Shown piece by piece: positions 24,891 through 32,470 of a DNA stretch of 38,687 nt; the stretch's first letter is position 1; each line of letters begins with the position of its first letter. The stretch spans positions 1 to 38,687 of the forward strand of contig SVSR01000017.1 in NCBI GenBank assembly GCA_015064205.1, in the 5' to 3' direction. The DNA comes from Oscillospiraceae bacterium. GTDB taxonomy: Bacteria; Bacillota; Clostridia; Oscillospirales; CAG-272. The notes beneath the pieces are model-generated. The model searched no databases and had not been told where the DNA came from. It was given only the letters and a program-made list of their open reading frames with translations. A program made the translations under genes and the position numbers.

Positions 24891-25379
24891 ATGTCAAATA
24901 AAACAAAGGTCCGTTTTAACGGGATAGATCTTCTGATAATAATCGTATTTATCGGATGTTTGATCGGTCTTGCGTTGCGTTATCAGGTCGTTGACGCAAT
25001 AAAGAATGCAGGTGATGTGCAAAGCGCGGAGATATCTTTCTATCTTTCTGATATCAAGGAAACCAGCGAGGAATGCTTTGCGCAGGGTGATGTGTTTTAT
25101 ATAACTTCAACAGGCGATCGTCTTGGAGAGCTTAAGGGCGGATTTGTATTTGAACCTGCTGAGGATTTTAACATGACAAGTTCGGGAGAGTATGTAAAAA
25201 GCGCATCTGCCACAGGGCGAAGCGATATGCGTGGAGTTATAGAAGGAAAGGGTATTTTTTCAAACGAGGGCTTCCTTCTTAATAACAGTAAATATATAGC
25301 TCCCGGAAGTGAGATCGCAATACAAAGCGGCAAGATAAGCGTTACTGTAACCGTTACGAATATTGTTCATGTATCATAA
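24891..25379 (+). CDS. DUF4330-like membrane-anchored protein, second copy
   Basis: This 162-residue protein repeats the plan of its neighbour: a basic start, RFNGIDLLI leading into one membrane segment (about 11-33), then an outer domain with few charged clusters. It contains DRLGELKGGFVFEPAEDF and ends with ISVTVTVTNIVHVS. Outside the opening motif the two copies have diverged strongly. AAGGAG precedes the ATG, and 25 bp separate it from the first copy. No catalytic residues can be proposed. It is the last gene before a new promoter. Confidence 0.6.
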   Translation: MSNKTKVRFNGIDLLIIIVFIGCLIGLALRYQVVDAIKNAGDVQSAEISFYLSDIKETSEECFAQGDVFYITSTGDRLGELKGGFVFEPAEDFNMTSSGEYVKSASATGRSDMRGVIEGKGIFSNEGFLLNNSKYIAPGSEIAIQSGKISVTVTVTNIVHVS

Positions 25380-25461
25380 AGCAGAGGGTTTTTGTCAAAA
25401 TATTGTATAAATTGATTAAACTTTAAATGTTTTTTTGGTGAAAACGGATATAAAATTTCTA

Positions 25462-25490
25462 TTGATTTATGTACGATTTTTTGGTATACT
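25462..25490 (+). promoter_or_regulatory. Promoter of the HPr gene
   Basis: TTGATT (25462-25467), a 17-bp spacer and TATACT (25485-25490) with an extended TG lie about 90 bp upstream of the HPr start. The 200-bp gap otherwise shows no gene. Confidence 0.65.
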
Positions 25491-25579
25491 CTTTAATATA
25501 GGGTTGTTATTTGAAAAATCAACTACATAATTATTATATATTCGTTATAAACAAGCAATCAGAAAGGATAAAGCATTAT

Positions 25580-25843
25580 ATGAAAACACGTGAGGTTACA
25601 ATTCAGAATACCTATGGTCTGCACGCAAGACCGGCAACCTTCTTTATACAGAAAGCAAACTCCTATAAGAGTTCTATTTCAGTAACCAAGGATGATAAGC
25701 GTGTTAATGCGAAAAGCCTGCTGGGAGTTCTTTCCCTTGGAGTTGTTAAGGGAATGACGGTAACGCTCTCTGCTGACGGTCCTGATGAGGATGAGGCGCT
25801 TGAAGGCCTTGCGGAGCTTATAGACTCCTGCTTCGGCGAATAA
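25580..25843 (+). CDS. HPr-family phosphocarrier protein
   Basis: HPr relays phosphate from enzyme I to sugar-specific PTS proteins, and when phosphorylated on its regulatory serine it acts with CcpA in carbon control. The 87-residue protein has the active histidine in NTYGLHARPATFF and the serine site in NAKSLLGVLSLG. Retention of the histidine argues against Crh. An upstream in-frame ATG would add 23 residues, but the chosen start matches the family and follows AAAGGA. It has its own promoter and a strong terminator, so it is monocistronic. Enzyme I and HPr kinase genes are not in the window. Confidence 0.9.
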   Translation: MKTREVTIQNTYGLHARPATFFIQKANSYKSSISVTKDDKRVNAKSLLGVLSLGVVKGMTVTLSADGPDEDEALEGLAELIDSCFGE

Positions 25844-25850
25844 GTATGCT

Positions 25851-25877
25851 CTGCCGCGGTTATCCGCGGCAGTTTTT
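25851..25877 (+). terminator. Terminator after the HPr gene
   Basis: CTGCCGCGG and CCGCGGCAG form a perfect 9-bp GC-rich stem with a TTAT loop, followed by TTTTT (25873-25877), eight bases after the stop codon. Confidence 0.9.
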
Positions 25878-25891
25878 GACTCGGACGAGGC

Positions 25892-25936
25892 GGTCTTTTT
25901 GCTGATAGCTAAAAAACCGGTCTTTGTCCGTTTTTT
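25892..25936 (+). terminator. Possible second hairpin region before uvrC
   Basis: AAAAAACCGG and CCGTTTTTT (25911-25936) can pair with one bulged C and end in a T-run. The same A-tract can instead pair with GGTCTTTTT at 25892-25900. It may be a back-up terminator or an alternative structure. The rest of the gap to uvrC shows only a weak promoter-like TATTAT near 25970. Confidence 0.3.
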
Positions 25937-25995
25937 GTTTAAAGACGTAAGTTTTCGTGAAGAATATTTTATTATAAGAGAAAGAGGGGATAGTA

Positions 25996-27849
25996 ATGGC
26001 GGAAGAATTTGTTATACTAAAAAAAAACGAGCTTCTTGATAAAGCGCTTACACTCCCTCTTTCTCCGGGCGTGTATATAATGCGCGACAAAAATGCAAAG
26101 GTTATATACGTAGGCAAATCGCGTGCCCTTAAAAACCGCGTTTCGCAGTATTTCAGAGATTCTCAAAAGGATATAAAATGCGAGCGTATGGTGGCGGCTG
26201 TTGTAAATTTTGATTATATTATCACAGACGGCGAAATGGAGGCGCTCACCCTTGAAAACAGCCTGATAAAGCAGTATAATCCCAAATACAATATCAGACT
26301 TAAGGATTCAAAATCCTATCCGTATATAAAAATAGATATGAACTCCCCGTACCCGAAGATTACAATGACGCGCCGGCGCACAAGCGATAATGCCAAATAC
26401 TTTGGCCCGTATTCAAGTGCTTCTGCCGTATATTCTATTATACAAACTATACAGAAGTCTTTCGGAGTTGCTTCTTGTACAAAGGAGTTTCCAAGAGGTA
26501 TAGGTAAGAGCAGACCCTGTCTTAACAGTCACCTTGGATTTTGTATGGCTCCGTGTACGGGGAAAGTATCGCCTGAGGAATATAAGGCGGTATTTAATGA
26601 AATAATAACTTTCTTAAAGGGCTCGTACAAAGAAGCGGAAGCCTCCCTCAGAGGGAAAATGGAGGAGGCTGCCGAAAATCTCAGATTTGAAGCGGCGGCA
26701 CGGTATCGGGACCGCCTGAACGCGCTCGGAAGCTTGTGGCAGAAACAAAAGGTAGTTGGCGCTCCTGAACTTGAAGAGGATGTTATCTCGATTTTTGAGG
26801 GGGACACGTGTTCATCACTTTCGGTCTTCTTCGTTCGTGACGGCAGAGTTGTTGACAGTGAAAACCATATATTCAATGCCGATCAGATCATAAACGGTGA
26901 AACGGTAACTTCATTTTTGTGTGCGCTTTATATGAAGCGCGAGTATATACCTAAAGAAATACTGATATCTTATTTGCTTGGTACAGAAGAAGTTAAGACT
27001 ATTGAGAATTTTTTGACAGACAGAGCAGGCGAGCGTATATATATCCATATACCTCAGAAAGGCGAAAAAAAAGCGCTTTGCGATATGGTGTATGAGAACG
27101 CAATTATGAGCGCAAGGCTTTACGAAAAGCAGTATGAGCACGATAATTCCGTGCTTGTTAAGCTTGCTTCAATGTTAGCGCTCGAGGTCGTGCCCGAAAG
27201 AATAGAGGCATGGGATATATCGAACTTCGGAAACGATAATATAACGGCAGGTATGATCGTCTGCGAGGGCGGAAAGCTTAAAAAAAGCGACTACCGTACG
27301 TTTAAAATATCTTCAGGTCTTCAGGACGATTACGGCGCTATGCGCGAGGCGATTTCAAGAAGACTTGCTCACCTGAGCGATCCCGAGGGCTCATTTGCAT
27401 CAATGCCCGATCTAATACTTCTTGACGGCGGACGCTCACACGTGTCGGTCATCCGAGAACTTATAGATGGACTTGGACTTGATATACCCGTGTTTGGTAT
27501 GGTCAAGGACGATCATCATAAAACACGCGCGCTTACAGACGGCGAAAATGAGATAGCCATAGCACGGGAACAGCACGTGTTCGTATTTATATATAAAATT
27601 CAAGAGGAAGTGCACCGCTATTCTCTTGCACGAATGGAAAGCGCAAAGAGAAAAACACTCAAAACTTCAATGCTTGAGGATATTCCGGGTATCGGAAAAA
27701 CCAAAGCGAAGAGATTGCTTGCGCACTTCAGAAGCCTTTCTGCAATCAAAAAAGCAGGGGCGTATGAGCTTTCGCAGGTTACGGGCATATCACAAGCCGA
27801 TGCTGAGCGCATCGTGCTTCACTTTTCTTCCGATCGAAAGGATAAATAA
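25996..27849 (+). CDS. uvrC: Excinuclease ABC subunit C
   Basis: UvrC makes both incisions flanking a DNA lesion in nucleotide excision repair. The 617-residue protein has the GIY-YIG nuclease domain (GVYIMR 25-30, VIYVGKS 36-42) and four cysteines at 161, 175, 183 and 187 with the spacing of an iron-sulfur site. It also has a UVR segment RFEAAARYRDRLN that contacts UvrB, the RNase H-like nuclease domain (for example IEAWDISNFG, LILLDGGRSHV), and C-terminal helix-hairpin-helix motifs (DIPGIGKTKAKRLL and VTGISQADAERI). It is full length. The rsmD gene begins four bases after its stop. Confidence 0.98.
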   Translation: MAEEFVILKKNELLDKALTLPLSPGVYIMRDKNAKVIYVGKSRALKNRVSQYFRDSQKDIKCERMVAAVVNFDYIITDGEMEALTLENSLIKQYNPKYNIRLKDSKSYPYIKIDMNSPYPKITMTRRRTSDNAKYFGPYSSASAVYSIIQTIQKSFGVASCTKEFPRGIGKSRPCLNSHLGFCMAPCTGKVSPEEYKAVFNEIITFLKGSYKEAEASLRGKMEEAAENLRFEAAARYRDRLNALGSLWQKQKVVGAPELEEDVISIFEGDTCSSLSVFFVRDGRVVDSENHIFNADQIINGETVTSFLCALYMKREYIPKEILISYLLGTEEVKTIENFLTDRAGERIYIHIPQKGEKKALCDMVYENAIMSARLYEKQYEHDNSVLVKLASMLALEVVPERIEAWDISNFGNDNITAGMIVCEGGKLKKSDYRTFKISSGLQDDYGAMREAISRRLAHLSDPEGSFASMPDLILLDGGRSHVSVIRELIDGLGLDIPVFGMVKDDHHKTRALTDGENEIAIAREQHVFVFIYKIQEEVHRYSLARMESAKRKTLKTSMLEDIPGIGKTKAKRLLAHFRSLSAIKKAGAYELSQVTGISQADAERIVLHFSSDRKDK

Positions 27850-27853
27850 AAAA

Positions 27854-28411
27854 ATGAGAATAATAACGGGACTTGCAAGAGGTGTTAAGCTTCAGACACT
27901 CGAGGGTGACGCCACCCGCCCCACAGCCGAACGTGTTAAAGAAGCGCTTTTCAGTATGATACAGTTTGAGCTTGAGGATGCGCATGTGCTTGATTTGTTT
28001 GCAGGAAGCGGTCAGCTTGGGCTCGAAGCGCTAAGCCGCGGAGCGGAGAAGGCGGTATTTACCGATATCTCAGGCGATGCAACTGCTATAATAAAGGTTA
28101 ACGCACAAAAAACACGGCTTTTTGAAAAATGCCGTGTGCTTACAATGGATTACAAGGACTATATCCGTGCGGCCAAGGATAAGTATAAATTTGATTTTAT
28201 TTTCATTGACCCGCCGTATGCTATGAAGCTTATACCCGACGTGCTAAGGAAGATTTCCGATGCTGACATATTAAGTGATGATGGTATCATAGTCTGCGAA
28301 AGCGAGGACGGTGAGGTTCTAACGGACGATAAGCTTAATGAGTATTACGAAATAATTAAAGAAGCAAAATACGGAAGAATTTATCTTACTCTTTTGAAAA
28401 GAAAAATTTAG
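27854..28411 (+). CDS. rsmD: 16S rRNA (guanine-966-N2)-methyltransferase RsmD
   Basis: RsmD methylates G966 of 16S rRNA. The 185-residue protein opens MRIITGLARGVKL and shows TRPTAERVKEALFSMI, the SAM loop VLDLFAGSGQLGLEAL and the catalytic DPPYAM. The frame is open far upstream inside uvrC, but the ATG at 27854 gives the family's standard start, with AAAGGA eleven bases before. rsmD followed by coaD is a widely conserved order, and coaD begins 17 bp later. Confidence 0.94.
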   Translation: MRIITGLARGVKLQTLEGDATRPTAERVKEALFSMIQFELEDAHVLDLFAGSGQLGLEALSRGAEKAVFTDISGDATAIIKVNAQKTRLFEKCRVLTMDYKDYIRAAKDKYKFDFIFIDPPYAMKLIPDVLRKISDADILSDDGIIVCESEDGEVLTDDKLNEYYEIIKEAKYGRIYLTLLKRKI

Positions 28412-28428
28412 GTGAAAGGAATTATAAA

Positions 28429-28902
28429 ATGAGAACTGCACTTGTGCCGGGAAGCTTTGATCCGCCAACGGCGGGGCATCTTAACATAATAGAGCGCGCA
28501 TCTGCTATGTTTGATAAAGTTTATGTTACGGTATTTATAAACGCTGATAAAACTCCTCGTTTTGACGTGACCGCACGCCTTGAAATGCTAAAGGCGGCGT
28601 GTAAACACCTTGATAATGTAATATGCGACACAAATGACGGTATGCTTGCAGATTACTGTAAGAATAAAGGGATACAGACAGTGGTAAAAGGCGCGAGAAA
28701 CGCTGCCGACTTTGAATACGAAGCAAAAATGGCACATATTAACCGCGGGATCAATCCTGAACTTGACACGGTCATACTTCCTGCAGAGTCAGCGCTTGAA
28801 CAGATAAGTTCAACGTTACTTTATGAGATGATAAAATCGGGAGAGAATTTTGAAAAGTATCTTCCCGACGGTGTGGCTGATATTATAAAAAGGGTAATAT
28901 AA
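28429..28902 (+). CDS. coaD: Phosphopantetheine adenylyltransferase
   Basis: CoaD joins 4'-phosphopantetheine and ATP to give dephospho-CoA, the penultimate step of coenzyme A synthesis. The 157-residue protein has the nucleotidyltransferase loop PGSFDPPTAGHLNII containing the TxGH motif, and the C-terminal phosphate-binding motif ISSTLLYEMI. The variable NADK and ARNAADFEYE elements fit the family. The normal length and a GTGAAAGGA site before the ATG support the call. It ends the uvrC-rsmD-coaD run at a bidirectional terminator. Confidence 0.96.
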   Translation: MRTALVPGSFDPPTAGHLNIIERASAMFDKVYVTVFINADKTPRFDVTARLEMLKAACKHLDNVICDTNDGMLADYCKNKGIQTVVKGARNAADFEYEAKMAHINRGINPELDTVILPAESALEQISSTLLYEMIKSGENFEKYLPDGVADIIKRVI

Positions 28903-28905
28903 AAT

Positions 28906-28938
28906 AAAACGGCACAGCTTTAGACTGTGCCGTTTTTT
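28906..28938. terminator. Bidirectional terminator between coaD and the response regulator gene
   Basis: A 12-bp perfect stem (AAAACGGCACAG with CTGTGCCGTTTT, 7-nt loop) has T-runs on both strands. It serves coaD from the left and the regulator gene from the right, six bases from the latter's stop codon. Confidence 0.9.
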
Positions 28939-28944
28939 ATAAAA

Positions 28945-29637
28945 TCAGTTGTGTAAAAGCTCGAACTTGTAGCCAACGCCCCATACGGTGCGAAGTATCC
29001 ACTTATCTGATACACCCTCAAGTTTTTCGCGAAGGCGCTTTACGTGAACGTCAACGGTTCTTGAGTCGCCGAGGTAATCAAAGCCCCATACCTTATCAAG
29101 AAGCTGGTCGCGCGTGAAAACTCTGTCGCAGTTTGATGCTAAGAAGAAGAGAAGCTCGAGTTCTTTCGGAGGAATATCTACACTCTTGCCGTTGAGCTTA
29201 AGCTCGTATTTTTCAAGGCTTATTTCAATGTTATCAAATTTTATTACTTCAAATTCATTTTTGTTGTCGTGCGAGTTGCAACGTCTGAGTACCGCTTTAA
29301 CTCTTGCGGAAAGTTCTTTCGTTTCAAACGGCTTAACGATAAAGTCGTCAGCGCCAAGCTCAAGTCCGAGAACCTTGTCAAATACTTCGCTTTTTGCGGT
29401 GAGCATGATTATCGGCTTGGAAGATATCTCTCTTATCTCGCGGCAGACCTGATTTCCGTCCTTTTTGGGAAGCATAAGGTCGAGCAATACGAGATCGGGA
29501 TCAAAGCTTTTAAAAGAGATAAGCCCCTGTTCGCCGTCATTTGCCGTTTTTACTTCGTAGCCTTCGTTTTCAAAATACATTCTGAGCAGATCGCAGATAT
29601 TAAGATCATCGTCAATAACAAGAATTTTTGTTGCCAT
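28945..29637 (-). CDS. OmpR/PhoB-family response regulator, PhoP-like
   Basis: This 230-residue two-component regulator has a receiver domain with the acidic pair in VIDDD, phospho-acceptor D53 in VLLDLMLP, T80 and K102. A winged-helix DNA-binding domain (about 130-228) follows, with RDQLLDKVWGFDYLGDSRTV and the DVHVKRLREKL recognition helix typical of PhoB/PhoP. I start at 29637, eight bases after AAAGGA, rather than 13 codons upstream. Its promoter carries 11-bp direct repeats resembling a Pho box, and the divergent gene encodes a glycerophosphodiesterase. Both facts suggest phosphate control. No kinase gene is adjacent, so its partner may be the kinase at 17417-18913. Confidence 0.9.
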   Translation of the reverse strand: MATKILVIDDDLNICDLLRMYFENEGYEVKTANDGEQGLISFKSFDPDLVLLDLMLPKKDGNQVCREIREISSKPIIMLTAKSEVFDKVLGLELGADDFIVKPFETKELSARVKAVLRRCNSHDNKNEFEVIKFDNIEISLEKYELKLNGKSVDIPPKELELLFFLASNCDRVFTRDQLLDKVWGFDYLGDSRTVDVHVKRLREKLEGVSDKWILRTVWGVGYKFELLHN

Positions 29638-29711
29638 TTGTTTTTCCTTTCTTTTTTTGTATCCATGGTAGTGCAAATTGTTAACATTGACAAAAATGTA
29701 CCTATGTTCAT

Positions 29712-29740
29712 ATTATACCATGCTTTGAACTGCTTGTCAA
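29712..29740 (-). promoter_or_regulatory. Consensus sigma-A promoter of the response regulator
   Basis: On the minus strand TTGACA (29740-29735), a 17-bp spacer and TATAAT (29717-29712) match the sigma-A consensus perfectly, with TG one base before the -10. The start codon is about 75 bp downstream. Confidence 0.85.
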
Positions 29741-29748
29741 TAGACGTG

Positions 29749-29787
29749 TTTGAATTTAAGGTGAACATCGGGTGAACTCGCGGTGAA
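29749..29787 (-). promoter_or_regulatory. Pho-box-like direct repeats upstream of the regulator promoter
   Basis: On the minus strand TTCACC occurs at 29787-29782, 29776-29771 and 29765-29760, exactly 11 bp apart. A weaker fourth unit, TTCAAA, lies at 29754-29749, nine bases from the -35. Repeats of TTnACA type with 11-bp spacing are the known binding mode of PhoP/PhoB dimers. The repeats suggest autoregulation by the encoded regulator. Confidence 0.7.
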
Positions 29788-29855
29788 ATATATGCGGATA
29801 TGTTAAAATAAATAATAAAAGGATGAAAAAACGTCAAAAAATGTTGTTTTGTATA

Positions 29856-29884
29856 TTGATTTTGTTTAAAAATTATTATATAAT
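29856..29884 (+). promoter_or_regulatory. Promoter of the glycerophosphodiesterase gene
   Basis: TTGATT (29856-29861), a 17-bp spacer and TATAAT (29879-29884) lie 40 bp before the start codon. The Pho-box-like repeats end about 68 bp further upstream. Confidence 0.65.
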
Positions 29885-29924
29885 ATAATGAATATTGAAA
29901 CGATTGCCAAAGTGGAGGACTTGA

Positions 29925-30725
29925 ATGGGAAAAATCATAACAGTACTTGTTTTGGCAGTTGCTACCGTTTTGATGCTTGGCGCGTGTAACGCGAAGCAAA
30001 ATGAAGATATATTTGCACTTCCCAAATATATAATGCATGCGGGAGGCGTTATGTCTGACGGTCGTGCTGAAACGAACAGCATTGATGCTTTAAATGCTTC
30101 GTATGAAAACGGTAATTATTGGTTAGAGCTTGATTTTAACCGGACATCAGACGGCAAGTGGGTGTGCGTGCACGACTGGGATGCCTTTTACAGCGTTGGA
30201 GTAACGGGAATGAAAAATCCCGACTCGCAGACATTCGAAGAGCATCGTAAGTCAGCATACGGGTACGAGTCGCCAACGCTTGATGTTCTTATCCGGTGGA
30301 TGAAAAAGCATCCTAAGGCGGTAATCGTAACAGACGTTAAGGAGAATAATCAGGAATTCGCCCGATATGTCAGCGAAAGCTATCCTGAGTTAGCAGAGCG
30401 CTTTGTGATACAGATATATAACCGCGATGAATACAAGGCTGTTGCAGAGAGCGGATTTGAAAGAATCATTTATACGCTTTACAAGGAGCTTCCCGAACAG
30501 CGATACGATACAGAACTTTTAAGTGACTTTGTACAGAACTCTGAAAAACTGATCGCACTGACGTATGCAGGCTATCGCGAGAACGCCGAAGATATATCGG
30601 CGGTGTGTGAGCTTGATATTCCCGTTTATATACATACAATAAACGATCCTGCCGATCAGTCGTATTGGCGTGAGTTTGGCGCTTTTGGATTTTACAGCGA
30701 TTATGTAGCTGATACGGCAAAGTGA
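29925..30725 (+). CDS. Glycerophosphodiester phosphodiesterase family lipoprotein
   Basis: The enzyme family hydrolyses glycerophosphodiesters to glycerol-3-phosphate and an alcohol. The 266-residue protein has a lipoprotein signal with lipobox LGAC (C21). A GDPD core follows: H38 in MHAGG, E49 and N51 in ETNS, E68-L-D70, and H83 in VHDW. HAGG replaces the more common HRG, as in other exported members. GGAGG precedes the ATG by seven bases. Divergent pairing with a PhoP-like regulator suggests phosphate scavenging from phospholipid or teichoic acid products at the outer membrane face. The substrate is not established. Confidence 0.85.
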   Translation: MGKIITVLVLAVATVLMLGACNAKQNEDIFALPKYIMHAGGVMSDGRAETNSIDALNASYENGNYWLELDFNRTSDGKWVCVHDWDAFYSVGVTGMKNPDSQTFEEHRKSAYGYESPTLDVLIRWMKKHPKAVIVTDVKENNQEFARYVSESYPELAERFVIQIYNRDEYKAVAESGFERIIYTLYKELPEQRYDTELLSDFVQNSEKLIALTYAGYRENAEDISAVCELDIPVYIHTINDPADQSYWREFGAFGFYSDYVADTAK

Positions 30726-30761
30726 TATATTTACACACAAAAATTTTGAATATTAACATGA

Positions 30762-30767
30762 TATAAT
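30762..30767 (+). promoter_or_regulatory. Extended -10 element upstream of ychF
   Basis: TGATATAAT gives a perfect TATAAT with an extended TG, 17 bp before the ychF start. No convincing -35 was found, so read-through from the preceding gene is also possible. The position is unusually close to the start codon. Confidence 0.35.
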
Positions 30768-30784
30768 AAAGGAGTTAATTTTAT

Positions 30785-31882
30785 ATGAAACTCGGTATAG
30801 TGGGGCTTCCAAACGTAGGAAAGAGTACACTTTTCAACGCGCTGACGGGCGCGGGCGCTCAGTCTGCAAACTATCCGTTCTGCACGATAGACCCGAACGT
30901 TGGCGTTGTTGCAGTTCCTGATAGCAGACTTGATTATCTGAGCGATATATATAATCCTGAAAAATACACTCCGGCGATTATCGAATTCGTTGATATTGCA
31001 GGTCTTGTAAAGGGGGCTTCTCAGGGGGAGGGACTCGGAAACAAGTTCTTGTCACATATACGCGAGGTAGACGCGATAATTCACGTTGTCAGATGCTTTG
31101 AAAACGACGATATTATTCATGTTGACGGAAGCATTGATCCCGTTCGCGACCTTGATATCATAAATATGGAGCTTATCCTTTCGGATATAGAGATCGTTGA
31201 ACGCAGAATCGACCGTACAACAAAGGCTATGAAGGGTGATAAGACTTTAGCGGGCGAGCTTGAGTTCTTAAAGCGCGTTCTTGATACTCTTGCAAACGGA
31301 AAGAGTGCCAGAACTGTTGAAAGAAGTGAAGAAGAAGCGCTTGTTATGAATGAACTCAGACTTCTTTCGGACAAGCCCGTTATATATGCAGCGAACGTAT
31401 CCGAAGACGATATTGTAAACGGATGCGAAGGTAATGCTCATTTTGCAGCGCTTTGCAATGCGGTTGCAGACGAGCACGCAGAGATAATGCCCGTGTGCTC
31501 TAAAATAGAAGAAGAAATCAGCGAGCTTGAATCCGATGAGAAGAAAATGTTTCTTGAAGAGCTGGGCATAAAGGAAAGCGGACTTGACAGACTTATCAAA
31601 TCAAGTTACTCGCTTCTTGGCCTTATAAGTTACCTTACGGCAGGGCCTAAGGAGGTTCGCGCATGGACTATAACCAAGGGTACTAAGGCTCCTCAGGCGG
31701 CAGGTAAGATCCACAGCGATTTTGAACGCGGATTTATACGCGCTGAGGTTATTCACTTTGATGAGCTTGTTAATTGCGATGGTTCTATGGTAACAGCAAA
31801 GGATAAGGGACTTATCCGAAGCGAGGGTAAGGAATACGTTATCTGCGACGGCGATATAGTGCTTTTCAGATTCAACGTATAA
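30785..31882 (+). CDS. ychF: Obg-family ribosome-associated ATPase YchF
   Basis: YchF (OLA1 family) binds ribosomes and is linked to redox stress. It prefers ATP over GTP. The 365-residue protein shows the G1 motif GLPNVGKST (7-15), the G2 region NYPFCTIDPNVG, the G3 motif DIAGLVKGASQGEGLG, and the altered G4 ANVSED in place of NKxD, which explains the ATP preference. A helical insertion and a C-terminal TGS domain (RAWTITKGTKAPQAAG) follow. It is full length. AAAGGAG precedes the ATG. Confidence 0.97.
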   Translation: MKLGIVGLPNVGKSTLFNALTGAGAQSANYPFCTIDPNVGVVAVPDSRLDYLSDIYNPEKYTPAIIEFVDIAGLVKGASQGEGLGNKFLSHIREVDAIIHVVRCFENDDIIHVDGSIDPVRDLDIINMELILSDIEIVERRIDRTTKAMKGDKTLAGELEFLKRVLDTLANGKSARTVERSEEEALVMNELRLLSDKPVIYAANVSEDDIVNGCEGNAHFAALCNAVADEHAEIMPVCSKIEEEISELESDEKKMFLEELGIKESGLDRLIKSSYSLLGLISYLTAGPKEVRAWTITKGTKAPQAAGKIHSDFERGFIRAEVIHFDELVNCDGSMVTAKDKGLIRSEGKEYVICDGDIVLFRFNV

Positions 31883-31923
31883 GCCTATCGCAAAAATATT
31901 TAGTTAATAAAGCTTTGGCGTGA

Positions 31924-31952
31924 TTGAAACACATCACATCTGGCTATAAAAT
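31924..31952 (+). promoter_or_regulatory. Promoter of the rnhA-nifS-nifU run
   Basis: TTGAAA (31924-31929), a 17-bp spacer and TAAAAT (31947-31952) lie 32 bp before rnhA. Confidence 0.55.
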
Positions 31953-31983
31953 ATAAAGTGAAGTATGGTGCTTGGAGGTTTTT

Positions 31984-32430
31984 ATGAAACACGTAGACAT
32001 ATATACCGACGGGGCTTGCAAAAACAATCCCGGGCCGGGGGGATATGGCGCTATACTTGTGTATAACGGCAGAGAAAAAGAGATATCCGGCTCTGAGAAA
32101 CACACTACAAACAACCGCATGGAGCTTCTTGCGGCTATAAGCGGACTGAATCTTTTGAAAGAACCGTGCGAGGTGACGCTTTACTCGGATTCAAAATATC
32201 TTATTGACTCTGTTGAAAAGGGCTGGGTATATTCCTGGCGCGAAAAGGGCTGGAGAAAGGCGGATAAATCGCCGGCACTTAATCCCGATCTGTGGACAGC
32301 GCTGTTAAATCTTCTTGATTATCATACTGTAAGCTTTGTATGGGTCAAGGGGCACGACGGGCATGAATACAATGAAAGGTGCGATCGTCTGGCCGTTTCA
32401 GGAGCAGAAGCTGCTGCCCAAAACATATAG
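31984..32430 (+). CDS. rnhA: Ribonuclease HI
   Basis: RNase HI cuts the RNA strand of RNA-DNA hybrids such as R-loops and primers. The 148-residue protein carries the complete metal-binding set D9 ([12 protein letters not shown]), E47 (NNRMELLAA), D69 (YSDSKY) and D134 (CDRLA), plus H124 in VKGHDGH. The basic handle region [11 protein letters not shown] is also present. GGAGG five bases before the ATG at 31984 fixes the start; the frame has a TTG four codons upstream that lies in this site. Its length is close to that of the E. coli enzyme. Confidence 0.96.
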   Translation: MKHVDIYTDGACKNNPGPGGYGAILVYNGREKEISGSEKHTTNNRMELLAAISGLNLLKEPCEVTLYSDSKYLIDSVEKGWVYSWREKGWRKADKSPALNPDLWTALLNLLDYHTVSFVWVKGHDGHEYNERCDRLAVSGAEAAAQNI

Positions 32431-32470
32431 ATTTTGTGTATTTGTTAATTTGAAAGGCATGGTCTTATAA

